64,000 nt of DNA from Roseovarius aestuariivivens (GCF_004761875.1 NZ_SJEY01000004.1:124001-188000); one strand, 5' to 3'; counted from the stretch's first letter, positions 25,982 through 35,479 are shown. The notes: generated from the letters alone by a model not told the origin. Program-made: numbers and translations.

Positions 25982-26000
25982 TGAGGGGCTATGCCCCTCA
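25982..26000. terminator. Hairpin between convergent ccoS and dac genes
   Basis: TGAGGGGC (25982-25989) and GCCCCTCA (25993-26000) form 8 perfect pairs around TAT. No T-run follows on the plus strand, and on the minus strand the T-rich stretch precedes the stem, so it is not a classic terminator. The position between convergent genes still suggests a transcription end. Confidence 0.45.
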
Positions 26001-26037
26001 TCAATAAAAACCCGTTTGGCGCAGCAACGCTTTCGGA

Positions 26038-27519
26038 TCAGGCTCCGCCACCCGGCTCTATCATGAAACAGGTGACTTGCTTGGCCTGCAGTCGGCGACA
26101 GGCCAGATCCGCCGTTTCACGTGTCATTCCCATGAAATTGGCGTCGAAGCCTGTGGGCCGCTTGATGACCTTGCGCAGGCTGCCGTCGAGCGTTTCCATT
26201 TCGTTGAGCGCCGTTTTAAGCAAAACCTTGCGCGCTTTGTACTGGCTGGGATAACGGCCGACGTTGATGCCCCAATGCCGTCCGCCCGACGTTGAGATGC
26301 GATTGACCACCTGCTGTACAGGATCGCCTGCGGGTTCGACCCGCGGACTGGGGGCCGTGCTGCCCATCGCGCGGGCGCTGGTGAGAACAAGGTCTTCCGG
26401 ACGTGCTTTGGGTGTCACCGCTGCCACCTCAGGCGTTGCTGCTGTTGGTTCGGTTGCCGCGGCAAGCGCTTTCTCGATATCCGCTTTGCTGGCGACCAGA
26501 ACCGGCGCCGGAGTCTCGTGGCCGGGACGCAGCTTTGGTCGCAGGCTTGATCGGACAGCGGCGGCGGAGGCAAGGCGCACGGTCTTCCCGTAGGCCCCGT
26601 CCGGCGCCTTTCCGGATTTCGCAACAACAATCGGGGCAGTGGTACCTGATTTGCCAAGATAGGGCGGCTTCACGGGTTGACGCACCGCGACCCGCGAAGG
26701 CGCCCGATTGAATCCGAGGTCCAGCAATTCGGCGACCTTGGCATTTCGCGATGCCGTCGAACGGCCGCCAAAGACAGTGGCGATAATCCGTTCGCCGCCG
26801 CGCTCCGCCGAGGCTGTCAGATTAAAGCCCGCTGCTCGCGTGTAACCGGTCTTGATACCGTCAGCGCCGCGGTAGCTGCCAAGAAGCTTGCGGTTCGTGT
26901 GGTAGACCTTGCGGACACCTGCATCGGCCGTGATGCGGGAAAAAAGATTGTAGTACTCGGGGTAGTCGTAAAACAGGTGGCGACCGAGAATGGTCATGTC
27001 GCGCGCGGTCGAAAGATGACCCGCTTCGGTCAACCCATGCGCATTCTTGAAGGTGGTGCGGGTCATGCCAAGCGCCTTGGCGGTGCGGTTCATCCTGCGG
27101 GCAAAAGCCGCCTCGGATCCTTCGATCGCCTCTGCAAGTGCCGTGGCCGCATCATTTGCCGATTTAACGGCGGCTGCGCGGATGAGATAGCGCAGACGGA
27201 TGCTTTGCCCGGCTTTAAGCCCCAGTTTCGACGGCGGCTCGGAGGCCGCGTGTCGCGAGATCTTCACCTTGGTGTCCAAGTCAATCTCGCCGTGCTCGAC
27301 CGCTTCGAAAACAATGTAAAGCGTCATCATCTTGGTCAGCGATGCCGGGTGCAGTCGCGTATCCGCGTTTCGCGAGTGAAGGACCTCGCCCGATCGGGCG
27401 TCCATCACCAGGGCTGCATAAGGGGCCGCTGCCGCGCTCAATGGCACGATCACCAGCATCCAGATCGTCGCCAAAGCGACGAGACCCCACCTGATGGGGT
27501 GTCGGTTCCGAGCCTTCAT
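26038..27519 (-). CDS. D-alanyl-D-alanine carboxypeptidase (DacF/PBP5-like) with SPOR domain
   Basis: 493 residues from the ATG at 27519; the frame open to 27858 is an unneeded extension. Signal peptide (about residues 1-30, ending SAAAAPYAA), then the class C low-mass PBP core: SxxK in ASLTKMM, SxN in VKSANDAAT and KTG in GADGIKTGYT. A long low-complexity linker follows. The last ~75 residues (RHWGINVGRYPSQYKARKVL onwards) form a SPOR-type peptidoglycan-binding domain. It trims terminal D-Ala from cross-link peptides in the periplasm; the SPOR part probably targets it to division-site glycan. Convergent with ccoS. Confidence 0.9.
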   Translation of the reverse strand: MKARNRHPIRWGLVALATIWMLVIVPLSAAAAPYAALVMDARSGEVLHSRNADTRLHPASLTKMMTLYIVFEAVEHGEIDLDTKVKISRHAASEPPSKLGLKAGQSIRLRYLIRAAAVKSANDAATALAEAIEGSEAAFARRMNRTAKALGMTRTTFKNAHGLTEAGHLSTARDMTILGRHLFYDYPEYYNLFSRITADAGVRKVYHTNRKLLGSYRGADGIKTGYTRAAGFNLTASAERGGERIIATVFGGRSTASRNAKVAELLDLGFNRAPSRVAVRQPVKPPYLGKSGTTAPIVVAKSGKAPDGAYGKTVRLASAAAVRSSLRPKLRPGHETPAPVLVASKADIEKALAAATEPTAATPEVAAVTPKARPEDLVLTSARAMGSTAPSPRVEPAGDPVQQVVNRISTSGGRHWGINVGRYPSQYKARKVLLKTALNEMETLDGSLRKVIKRPTGFDANFMGMTRETADLACRRLQAKQVTCFMIEPGGGA

Positions 27520-27808
27520 GGAACTGCTCTTTCTCTGCCTCGTTCGCCGCCGGTTTTCCGACTGGCTTGATTTATAGAACAACACTACCACAGGGCCCGA
27601 TATCGATAAAGTCCGAATTTTACGCAATTTTCCGGCGCTTCGAGGTCTTGTGGGATCACATGTAGTGGCCAGTGCAGGACCGTGCGCAAGACCTGCCAAT
27701 GTGGCAGGAATGTGGCGACGAGTATGCACCGGGCTGGGGCCCCTTGAAGTTGCCGGGCGCGGCTTCACTTCTTTGTCTGATGACACATGACGGCAAGGAG
27801 GTTGGCCG

Positions 27809-28465
27809 ATGCTAGGGCGAAGTTTCGGCATCATCGGACTCGGCAATTTCGGAAGCACGATCGCAACCGATCTCGAGCGGTTCGGTGATTACGTGATCGG
27901 TATCGATATCGACAAGCAACGCGTGAGTCGCCATGTCGATCAACTGAGCCAAGCCCTGATTGTTGACGCCACCGACGAGGAGGCTTTGCGCGAGGCCGGG
28001 GTTGGAGAATGCGATGTGGCGCTCGTGGCCATCGGTGAAGATCTCGAAGCGAGCTTGCTCGCCGCAGTCAACTGCAAGCTCGTCGGTGCGGGGGAAGTTT
28101 GGGCCAAAGCGTTCAGCCGTACACATCACCGCATCCTGTCGCGCATCGGTGTAGATCGGGTGATCCATCCCGAGGTGGAGATCGGACAGCGCATCGCACA
28201 GGTCCTGCACAACCCGCTTGTGCGCGACTACGTGAGCCTGGGAAACGGATATCACGTCGTGCGGTTCCGCATGCCGGAATCCCTGGAGGGCAAAGCATTG
28301 TCCGAACTTGCCCACACGGAAGAACACGAACTGCGGTGTGTCGGCGTGATGCGCGGGACCGAGTTTATAGGGCGCGACGGAATGGATTGCGAACTGGCTG
28401 CCGATGACTTGCTCTTGTTGCTTGGCAAGCGTGACGATCTGCGGGACTTCGCGGCAAAGCTCTGA
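27809..28465 (+). CDS. Potassium uptake regulatory subunit, TrkA/KtrA family
   Basis: 218 residues with a single RCK module. RCK_N starts GIIGLGNFGSTIATDLERFG (GxGxxG, NAD/ATP-binding), with the acidic end of beta2 at VIGIDID. RCK_C covers about residues 140-218. One RCK module, as in KtrA, contrasts with the two in E. coli TrkA. It sits in the cytoplasm on the inner face of the channel subunit encoded next. Its stop is one base before the ATG of the transporter gene. Confidence 0.9.
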   Translation: MLGRSFGIIGLGNFGSTIATDLERFGDYVIGIDIDKQRVSRHVDQLSQALIVDATDEEALREAGVGECDVALVAIGEDLEASLLAAVNCKLVGAGEVWAKAFSRTHHRILSRIGVDRVIHPEVEIGQRIAQVLHNPLVRDYVSLGNGYHVVRFRMPESLEGKALSELAHTEEHELRCVGVMRGTEFIGRDGMDCELAADDLLLLLGKRDDLRDFAAKL

Positions 28466-28466
28466 A

Positions 28467-29813
28467 ATGGCGGGACGCACCTACATGAAAATCGGCTCGT
28501 CACGCCTGCGCCTGTCACCACCCGCCGTGCTCGCGCTGCTTTATGTGTCCATGATCCTGGCGGGTGCCTTCCTTTTATGGCTGCCCATGTCGCAAACCGG
28601 TGCGATGCGCTTCGCCGATGCGCTTTTCACCGCGACCTCTGCGGTCACCGTGACCGGACTGGTGGTGGTCGATACAGGGGCGGACTTTACGGTACTGGGA
28701 CAGGGGATCATTGCCGCTCTGATCCAGTTCGGTGGCTTGGGACTTATGGTTTTTGCCGTTCTGGTCCTATCTGCATTCGGTATTCCGCTCGGTATGCCGC
28801 ACAAGGTGATGTTGCGAGAAGACCTCAATCAAGCGACCGTCAGCGATCTGGGCAAGCTCGTACGGCTGATCCTGCTGGTGGCGTTAGCCTGCGAAGCGGT
28901 CGGAGCCGTGATTCTCGCTTTTGTATTCATTCCAGAGTTCGGCTGGGCCCATGGAAGTTGGAGCGCGGTCTTCCACGCGATCTCGGCTTTCAACAATGCA
29001 GGGTTTTCGCTTTATCCCGATAGCCTGTCGGCGTGGGTGGCGCATCCGGTGGTCAACCTCGTCGTGCCTCTCATGTTCATCCTCGGCGGACTGGGCTTCA
29101 TCGTGGTGGGCGACGTGTATCAGAAACGGCGCTGGCGCACGCTGACGCTTCATTCCAAGCTGATGATATTCGGGACGTTTCTACTGATCGTGATCGGAAC
29201 CGCCCTTTTCGGCGTTCTGGAATGGCACAATCCCGTGACATTGGGTGGGCTGGAAGACACGGGCGCCCGGCTTTGGGCAAGCTGGTTTCAGGGCGTGACA
29301 CCGCGAACGGCGGGTTTCAACACGATCGACACGTCCGGCATGGGAGAAGCGGCGTCGCTCATGACCATGGTCCTGATGGTGGTCGGCGGCGGATCGACAT
29401 CGACCGCGGGCGGCGTGAAGGTGACGACGCTGATCGTGATGATCCTTGCCACCATCGCCTTTTTCCGGCGTCAGCCGACTTTGCACGTTTTCGGGCGTTC
29501 TTTGGGGCTTGAAGAGGTGCTCAAGGTTATGGCGCTGGGGACCATAAGTGTGGTCGTGATGTTTACGGGTTTGTTCGTGATGTCGCTCACGCAGGAAGGG
29601 CCGTTTCTCGACACCTGTTTCGAGGTTGTATCGGCTTTTGGCACAGTGGGCCTGTCGCGTGGCCAGACAGGCGAGCTTGACGGTTTGGGCCGGGCCGTGA
29701 TCATGGTGATCATGTTCTTGGGCCGCGTCGGTCCGCTCTCTTTGGGCTTTTTCCTTGCGGCGCGTACCGCGCCCCGCGTGCGATACCCCGAGGCGAAAGT
29801 TTACCTTGGCTAA
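28467..29813 (+). CDS. TrkH/KtrB-family potassium transporter, membrane subunit
   Basis: 448 residues from the ATG at 28467; the earlier frame start at 28404 overlaps the partner gene. Four M1-P-M2 repeats are recognisable. Selectivity-loop segments include TATSAVTVTGL, HAISAFNNAGFS, TPRTAGFNTIDT and SAFGTVGLSRG, each with the expected central glycine. Together with the preceding RCK subunit it forms a Na+- or H+-coupled K+ uptake system for turgor and pH balance. A strong hairpin follows the stop. Confidence 0.92.
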   Translation: MAGRTYMKIGSSRLRLSPPAVLALLYVSMILAGAFLLWLPMSQTGAMRFADALFTATSAVTVTGLVVVDTGADFTVLGQGIIAALIQFGGLGLMVFAVLVLSAFGIPLGMPHKVMLREDLNQATVSDLGKLVRLILLVALACEAVGAVILAFVFIPEFGWAHGSWSAVFHAISAFNNAGFSLYPDSLSAWVAHPVVNLVVPLMFILGGLGFIVVGDVYQKRRWRTLTLHSKLMIFGTFLLIVIGTALFGVLEWHNPVTLGGLEDTGARLWASWFQGVTPRTAGFNTIDTSGMGEAASLMTMVLMVVGGGSTSTAGGVKVTTLIVMILATIAFFRRQPTLHVFGRSLGLEEVLKVMALGTISVVVMFTGLFVMSLTQEGPFLDTCFEVVSAFGTVGLSRGQTGELDGLGRAVIMVIMFLGRVGPLSLGFFLAARTAPRVRYPEAKVYLG

Positions 29814-29819
29814 GAAATA

Positions 29820-29843
29820 CCCCGGGCGCGTGAACGCCCGGGG
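29820..29843. terminator. Bidirectional terminator between K+ uptake and ABC transporter genes
   Basis: CCCCGGGCG (29820-29828) pairs with CGCCCGGGG (29835-29843) around CGTGAA. A 9-bp GC stem lies between convergent genes; T-poor tails (TTCATT on plus, TATTTCTT on minus) are short but present. Confidence 0.65.
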
Positions 29844-29870
29844 TTCATTGGTACTCACACTCAGTGCAGA

Positions 29871-30863
29871 TCAGTTCAGCGCGGCATCCGTAATGTCGTG
29901 GGTCCAGGCAGAGTCCCCGGGATGTTCGGTGATCACCGGATCCGACCCGCCAGAAAGAAGTGACTCAACCGTGCGCTCGAAATCTGCCGGGTCAAGCGCG
30001 CCGTTCGAACCTGCCGTCAGCTTGGCGATCTCGCCCATCATGCGGATCTGGTGCTCTTCGGTCTGCGCGCCGGTTGCATCGTTATCGAGCACGATCATCG
30101 CGGCCTCTTCCGGGTTCTCCTCGGCCCATTTCCAGCCCTTCATCGAGGCGCGCACAAACCGGGTCATCTTGTCGACAAAGGCCGCGTCTTCGAGGTTTTC
30201 CTCCAGCACGTAGAGGCCGTCCTCCAACGTGGCGACACCCTGATCCTCGTATTTGAAGACAACGAGGTCATCCGGGCTTAGACCTGCGTCGATCACTTGC
30301 CAGTACTCGTTGTAGGTCATAGTCGAAATGCAGGCGGCTTGCTCTTGCAAAAGGGGATCGACGTTGAAGCCCTGTTTGAGAACGGTCACGCCGCCGTCGC
30401 TGCCATCGGTGGGAATGCCCAGTTGACTCATCCAGCTCAGGAACGGGTACTCATTTCCGAAAAACCAAACCCCCAAGGTCTTGCCCGGAAAATCCTCAGG
30501 CGTTTCGACGCCGGCATCCTTGCGGCAGGTGAGCATCATGCCAGAGGATTTGAAGGGTTGCGCGATATTCACAAGTGGAAGGCCTTTTTCGCGCGAGGCG
30601 AGAGCGGACGGCATCCAGTCGATAACCACATCCGCGCCGCCCCCGGCGATTACCTGTGCCGGGGCAATGTCCGGGCCGCCGGGCTTGATCGTCACATCCA
30701 GGTTTTCTTCTTCGTAAAAGCCCTGGTCCTGTGCCACGTAGTAGCCCGCGAACTGGGCCTGCGTGACCCATTTAAGCTGAAGCGTGACCTCGTCGGCGGC
30801 CTGGCCAAGGCCCCCCCAGAGGGTTGCGGCCGTAAGAGCCGCGGCAGTGGTGAGATGTTTCAT
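29871..30863 (-). CDS. ABC transporter substrate-binding protein (NMT1/THI5-like), probable pyrimidine uptake
   Basis: 330 residues. A signal peptide (about residues 1-22, ending GLGQAADE) precedes a periplasmic binding fold whose first motif, LQLKWVTQAQFAGYYVAQDQ, is that of THI5/NMT1-like proteins binding pyrimidine-like ligands; the Trp and Tyr there usually stack on the ring. GGGADVVIDWMPSAL and the YNEYWQVIDAGL stretch follow. Last gene of a minus-strand run that starts at the carbamoyl-amino-acid hydrolase (36730). The context suggests uracil/thymine or a dihydropyrimidine as ligand; this is not shown by sequence alone. Confidence 0.85.
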   Translation of the reverse strand: MKHLTTAAALTAATLWGGLGQAADEVTLQLKWVTQAQFAGYYVAQDQGFYEEENLDVTIKPGGPDIAPAQVIAGGGADVVIDWMPSALASREKGLPLVNIAQPFKSSGMMLTCRKDAGVETPEDFPGKTLGVWFFGNEYPFLSWMSQLGIPTDGSDGGVTVLKQGFNVDPLLQEQAACISTMTYNEYWQVIDAGLSPDDLVVFKYEDQGVATLEDGLYVLEENLEDAAFVDKMTRFVRASMKGWKWAEENPEEAAMIVLDNDATGAQTEEHQIRMMGEIAKLTAGSNGALDPADFERTVESLLSGGSDPVITEHPGDSAWTHDITDAALN

Positions 30864-30893
30864 GGCAGTCTCCCTTGGTTGGTTTTCTTTGGT

Positions 30894-31739
30894 TCATATA
30901 CGGCTCCGTTGCGACGGATGCCAAAAGGTGATACGGCGCTCGATCAAGGCGACGAGCCCGTAAAAGCCAGAGCCCGCAAGCGCGGCGACCACGATCTCAG
31001 CCCAGACCAGATCGAGGGCGAGCTGCCCCACAGAGGTGGAAATCCGAAAGCCCATACCCTTGACGGGCGAGCCAAAGAATTCGGCCACGATGGCGCCGAT
31101 AAGCGCCAGCGTCGTGGCAATCTTTAGCCCGTTGAAGATGAAGGGCATTGCGGCAGGCAGGCGGAGTTTGAGCAGAGTGGTCATGTATCCGGCCGCATAA
31201 GTGCGCATCAGATCGCGCTGCATCGCATCGGCTTCGGCCAATCCCTGCACGGTGTTCACCAGCATGGGAAAGAAGACCATCACAACGACCACGGCCGCCT
31301 TCGATTGCCAGTCGAAGCCGAACCACATGACCAGGATCGGGGCCATACCGATAATTGGTAGCGCCGCCACGAAATTTCCCACGGGCAACAGGCCGCGTTG
31401 GAGGAAAGGCGAACGGTCGATAGCGATAGCAGTCAGGAAAGCTGCGCCGCACCCGATGATATATCCGGTCAGTGCACCCTTGAGGGCCGTCTGCACAAAG
31501 TCTTCCCACAGGATCGCGGTCGAGGTGGCGAAGCGAGCGGCAATCTGGCTGGGCGGCGGCAACAGCACGGGTGAGATGCCGAGGCCGCGTACGAGGCATT
31601 CCCAGATGGCAATGACCGTCAGACCGAAAATGATCGGCACGGCCAAGCGCGTTGCGGTCGTACGTGGGCGGTGCGCAAGGAGGTGATTGATCCACCACCC
31701 GAGTGCCCAAAACAAGAGCCCTGCCGCAAGCCATGCCAT
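30894..31739 (-). CDS. ABC transporter permease (SsuC/TauC type)
   Basis: 281 residues from the ATG at 31739, which shares one base with the TGA of the upstream permease; an in-frame GTG directly before it (31742) is an alternative. About six membrane helices. The cytoplasmic coupling loop is at RTYAAGYMTTLLKLRLPAAMP (the EAA region). Works as a heterodimer with the neighbouring permease. 30 bases before the binding-protein gene. Confidence 0.88.
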   Translation of the reverse strand: MAWLAAGLLFWALGWWINHLLAHRPRTTATRLAVPIIFGLTVIAIWECLVRGLGISPVLLPPPSQIAARFATSTAILWEDFVQTALKGALTGYIIGCGAAFLTAIAIDRSPFLQRGLLPVGNFVAALPIIGMAPILVMWFGFDWQSKAAVVVVMVFFPMLVNTVQGLAEADAMQRDLMRTYAAGYMTTLLKLRLPAAMPFIFNGLKIATTLALIGAIVAEFFGSPVKGMGFRISTSVGQLALDLVWAEIVVAALAGSGFYGLVALIERRITFWHPSQRSRI

Positions 31740-32611
31740 CACGCCATCCCCATCCGTCTGAGCGTCAGCCTCTGCAAGACTCCGATGAGCCCAACAAGCA
31801 AAGCGGCGAGGGTTGCGGCCATCAACAACGCCGACCAGATTTGAATTGTTTGACCGTAGTAGCTTCCGGCCAGCAGGCGCGCGCCAAGCCCGGCGACGGC
31901 GCCAGTCGGCAATTCCCCGACGATTGCGCCCACGAGACTAGCCGCCATCGCGATCTTGAGAGAGGTAAAGAAATACGGCATCGACGAGGGCAGCCGCAGC
32001 CGCCAAAAGGTCTGGGACGGGCTGGCGTTCCAAGTGCGCATTTGATCAAGCTGCATGGCCGAGGGGCTGCGCAGGCCTTTCACCATCCCCACCACGACAG
32101 GGAAGAACGACAGGTACATCGAGATCATCGCCTTGGGCAGTAGCCCCGAGATACCCACGGCATTGAGTACGACGATGATCATTGGCGCAATTGCGAGGAT
32201 CGGAATGGTTTGGCTCGCGATCACCCAAGGCATTACGGACATGTCCATCGTACGGTTGTAGACAATCCCGATGGCGAGGGCGACTCCGAGCGCCGTTCCC
32301 AGAAGAAAGCCGAGTGCGGTCGAAGAAAAGGTAATCCAGCTATGGTAGATCAGTGAGCGCTTGGAAAAGGCGCGTCCATTGAGAGCCATTTCGCCGGTCG
32401 TTTTCCAGATCTCTGCCGCGACCTGATGCGGGGCGGGCAGCTTAGGCTTGTCCTGGCTCCATGTGTCGGTGACAAGTTCCGAGATGGACAACGTTCTTTC
32501 GGCTCGCTCCGCTTTGTCATAGGCCCATGCCGCGTTGAGCCAGACGGCGGCGGCGTACCACAACGCAAAGATCGCGACGACCACCGTGAGGATGGGCAGA
32601 ACGCGTTTCAT
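31739..32611 (-). CDS. ABC transporter permease (SsuC/TauC type)
   Basis: 290 residues. An N-terminal helix (about residues 5-25) and a soluble segment precede the permease core of about six helices. The coupling loop is WNASPSQTFWRLRLPSSMPY. Two non-identical permeases side by side imply a heterodimeric channel, as in other pyrimidine-type NitT/TauT transporters. The start codon is 39 bases after the ATPase stop. Confidence 0.88.
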   Translation of the reverse strand: MKRVLPILTVVVAIFALWYAAAVWLNAAWAYDKAERAERTLSISELVTDTWSQDKPKLPAPHQVAAEIWKTTGEMALNGRAFSKRSLIYHSWITFSSTALGFLLGTALGVALAIGIVYNRTMDMSVMPWVIASQTIPILAIAPMIIVVLNAVGISGLLPKAMISMYLSFFPVVVGMVKGLRSPSAMQLDQMRTWNASPSQTFWRLRLPSSMPYFFTSLKIAMAASLVGAIVGELPTGAVAGLGARLLAGSYYGQTIQIWSALLMAATLAALLVGLIGVLQRLTLRRMGMA

Positions 32612-32650
32612 GAAAGAACCCGCATCATGGTTTCGCTTGTGCCACCCTGT

Positions 32651-33457
32651 TCACGTGTCATCGCCGTGCCCCGAACGAAGTCCTTCGCGGACGCGATGCG
32701 CCACGTCGAGAAACGCTTGTGTGTCGCGAATATCGAGAGGTCGCTCCTTTGGCAGTGGGCTTTCGATCACATCCGTGATCCGGCCTGGCCGCGGCGACAT
32801 TACGACGATCTTGGTGGACAGATAGACCGCTTCGGGGATCGAGTGGGTAACGAAGCAGATCGTCTTCTCCGTACGGGCCCATAGTTCCAGAAGCTGTTCG
32901 TTCAGGTGGTCGCGCACGATTTCGTCCAAGGCGCCGAAGGGTTCGTCCATCAGCAAAATGTCGGCGTCAAAAGCAAGGGCGCGTGCGATGGAGGCGCGTT
33001 GCTGCATGCCCCCTGAAAGCTGCCAGGGGAATTTCTTTTCGAAACCTGATAAATCCACCAGATCCAGAACGCGGCGCACGCGGTCTGCCTGCTCGGCTTT
33101 GTCGTAGCCCATGATTTCCAGCGGAAGCCTGATATTGCCGCCAATTGTGCGCCAAGGGTAAAGTCCTGCCGCCTGAAAGACATAACCGTAGGCGCGTGCG
33201 CGGCGGGCTTCCTCGGGCGTAACGGCATTGACGGTCATCGAGCCACCAGTGGGATGCTCTAGATCAGCCATGCAGCGTAGGAAGGTGGTCTTTCCACAGC
33301 CCGATGGACCGATGAAGGACACAAAATCCCCCTTCTCGATGTCGAGCGAAACGTTCTTGAGTGCATGCACGGGTCCATCCCCGGTCTGAAACGTCAAAGA
33401 CAGGTCGCGGGCCGAGATGACAGCGGGTGTCGGGGCGTTGGTCTGTATCGTGGTCAT
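32651..33457 (-). CDS. ABC transporter ATP-binding protein (SsuB/TauB type)
   Basis: 268 residues from the ATG at 33457; the frame from 33496 adds 13 residues without match. Walker A IGPSGCGKTTFLR, Q-loop VFQAAGLYPWRT, signature LSGGMQQRASIARAL, Walker B ILLMDEPFGALD and the H-loop FVTHSIPEAV are all intact. Energises the uptake system encoded downstream. 142 bases after the small secreted-protein gene. Confidence 0.92.
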   Translation of the reverse strand: MTTIQTNAPTPAVISARDLSLTFQTGDGPVHALKNVSLDIEKGDFVSFIGPSGCGKTTFLRCMADLEHPTGGSMTVNAVTPEEARRARAYGYVFQAAGLYPWRTIGGNIRLPLEIMGYDKAEQADRVRRVLDLVDLSGFEKKFPWQLSGGMQQRASIARALAFDADILLMDEPFGALDEIVRDHLNEQLLELWARTEKTICFVTHSIPEAVYLSTKIVVMSPRPGRITDVIESPLPKERPLDIRDTQAFLDVAHRVREGLRSGHGDDT

Positions 33458-33599
33458 GCGTTCCAGTTCTGGGTGGAGGGCAGAAAACCTGCGCACCGAC
33501 CGGGCCCGAGCGCGCCGCCGGTGTCAAGCCGGATGCTCGCAAAACCCAAGGTCAAAAGATGCCTTGCGATTATTTCGCAGGCATAGTGTCCGTTTGGGT

Positions 33600-33935
33600 C
33601 TAGTTGCATGGACGCAGTTCTTCGATGCGGCCGTCGTCGAGGGTCAGGGTTACCCCGTCTCCGTCGGCGGTGCGGGTGATGCCAAAGACCTTCTTGCGGC
33701 TGTCCTTCTCGCCGGGACAGGTTGCCATTAGTGTATTTGTCTGGATTGCCGTAATCATGCAGATATTGCCGTAGAGGTTCAGATGTCCGGCGATGATCGC
33801 CATCTCGCGCTCTTTCTCCACGCTTTCACCTGTGTTGATTTTCGTACAGCCTTCGGGGTTGCCAAGGCTAAGGCCAAGCTGCGCAGACGCCGGGCCTGCG
33901 CAGAAGAGCAAAAAACCAATCAGCAATTGGCGCAT
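33600..33935 (-). CDS. Small secreted protein of unknown function in the pyrimidine operon
   Basis: 111 residues. Signal peptide MRQLLIGFLLFCAGPASAQ (cleavage after about residue 18). The mature part has four cysteines (EGCTK, GNICM, ATCPGE and RPCN), suggesting two disulfides in the periplasm. No domain recognised. It starts 1 base after the dihydropyrimidinase stop, so it is almost certainly co-transcribed and perhaps translationally coupled. A role in ligand handling is possible, but I see no direct evidence. Confidence 0.7.
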   Translation of the reverse strand: MRQLLIGFLLFCAGPASAQLGLSLGNPEGCTKINTGESVEKEREMAIIAGHLNLYGNICMITAIQTNTLMATCPGEKDSRKKVFGITRTADGDGVTLTLDDGRIEELRPCN

Positions 33936-33936
33936 C

Positions 33937-35400
33937 TCAGATGCCCGCCGGAATGTTGAGCGGGTCGCGTTTGATCATCTTCGGCGCATTCAGTTCCTTC
34001 CACCTAGACAACGCAGTGTGCGCCGAGGGGAAGGCAGGGCGCGGCACGAAGCGGCCTCGACCGGGCTGGGGCTGCGAGTTCTGCCCCCAGGCCCAGATCA
34101 CCTCGCCGCGCGACAGGGTGTAACGCGCGTTGGCCGTGACCTCGAAGCCCTCGAAGACGTTGTAATCGAGGATCGAGTGGTGGTTCGACGCGGAGATCGT
34201 CTTGGTGATCTTCGGATCCCAGACAACGATATCGGCATCCGCGCCTTCCACGAGCGCACCCTTTTTGGGATAGATGTTGAGGATCTTGGCGACGTTGGTC
34301 GAGGTCACGGCAACGAACTCCTGCGGGGTCAGCCGCCCGGTTTCTACCCCATGGGTCCATAGCACCGGCATGCGTTCCTCCAGCCCGTTGGAGCCATTGG
34401 GAATGATCCGGAAATCCTCGCGTCCGCGCCGCTTCTGCTCGGTGGAAAACGCTGCGTGATCGGTTGCCACGACCTGCAACGATCCCGCCTGGAGCCCGGC
34501 CCAGAGGCTGTCCTGATGGGATTTGTCGCGGAAGGGTGGCGACATCACGCGGCGCGCGGCATGATCCCAGTCCTTGTTGAAATACTCGCTTTCATCTAGC
34601 GTCAGGAATTGCGCCAGAGGCTCGCCATAGACGCGCATCCCCTTCTGCCGTGCCCGCCGGATCGCCTCATGCGCCTGCTCGCAGGACACGTGCACGATAT
34701 AAAGCGGTACTCCGGCTGTGTCGGCGATGGTGATGGCGCGGTTCGCGGCCTCGCCCTCCAACTCTGGCGGACGGGAATAGGCGTGCCCCTCCGGCCCGGT
34801 GATGCCCTGGTTGAAATACTTCTCCTGCAGTTCCGCCACGAGATCGCCGTTCTCGGCATGGACCATCGGCAGCGCGCCCAGTTCGGCGCAGCGCTTGAAC
34901 GAGGCGAACATCTCGTCATCCTCGATCATCAGGGCGCCCTTGTAGGCCATGAAGTGCTTGAACGAATTGACGCCCATATCGACGGCGTCCTTCATCTCAT
35001 TGAAGATCGTCTCGTTCCAGCCCGTGACGGCCATGTGGTAGCCGATATCGGCACAGATCTGCGGCGCGGACTTCCGGTGCCATTCATTGATTGCGTTCTT
35101 AATCGAGCCGTCCTCGCCGGGAAGACAGAAATCCACCAACATCGTTGTGCCGCCGCAGGCCGCCGCCCATGTGCCGGTCTCGAAGGTTTCCGCCGCCGTG
35201 GTGCCCATGAAGGGCATTTCGAGATGTGTATGCGGGTCAATGCCGCCAGGGATCACATAGGCGCCTTCCGCATCGATATACTCGTCGCCTTTCAGATCCT
35301 CGCCGATCTGTTTGATGGTTTCGCCCTCGATCAAGACATCGGTTTTCCACGCGCGGTCGGCGGTGCAGACGGTGCCGTTCTTGATGACTTTGGTGGTCAT
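33937..35400 (-). CDS. hydA: Dihydropyrimidinase
   Basis: 487 residues, normal length. Binuclear-zinc amidohydrolase motifs: GGIDPHTHLEMPF (HxH), the carboxylated lysine in GVNSFKHFMAYKG, VHAENG, YIVHVSCEQ and ATDHAAFSTEQK. It opens the ring of 5,6-dihydrouracil/dihydrothymine to N-carbamoyl-beta-alanine (or the methyl form): step two of the reductive pathway. PreA/PreT supply step one and the product of 35480-36730 step three. Confidence 0.94.
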   Translation of the reverse strand: MTTKVIKNGTVCTADRAWKTDVLIEGETIKQIGEDLKGDEYIDAEGAYVIPGGIDPHTHLEMPFMGTTAAETFETGTWAAACGGTTMLVDFCLPGEDGSIKNAINEWHRKSAPQICADIGYHMAVTGWNETIFNEMKDAVDMGVNSFKHFMAYKGALMIEDDEMFASFKRCAELGALPMVHAENGDLVAELQEKYFNQGITGPEGHAYSRPPELEGEAANRAITIADTAGVPLYIVHVSCEQAHEAIRRARQKGMRVYGEPLAQFLTLDESEYFNKDWDHAARRVMSPPFRDKSHQDSLWAGLQAGSLQVVATDHAAFSTEQKRRGREDFRIIPNGSNGLEERMPVLWTHGVETGRLTPQEFVAVTSTNVAKILNIYPKKGALVEGADADIVVWDPKITKTISASNHHSILDYNVFEGFEVTANARYTLSRGEVIWAWGQNSQPQPGRGRFVPRPAFPSAHTALSRWKELNAPKMIKRDPLNIPAGI

Positions 35401-35479
35401 GATAGGTCTCCCTGCTTGTCTTCGGGTCGCGTTTTCATCGTTTTGAAAATACGCGCCGATCTGGTGGGCTGGTTCTCAA

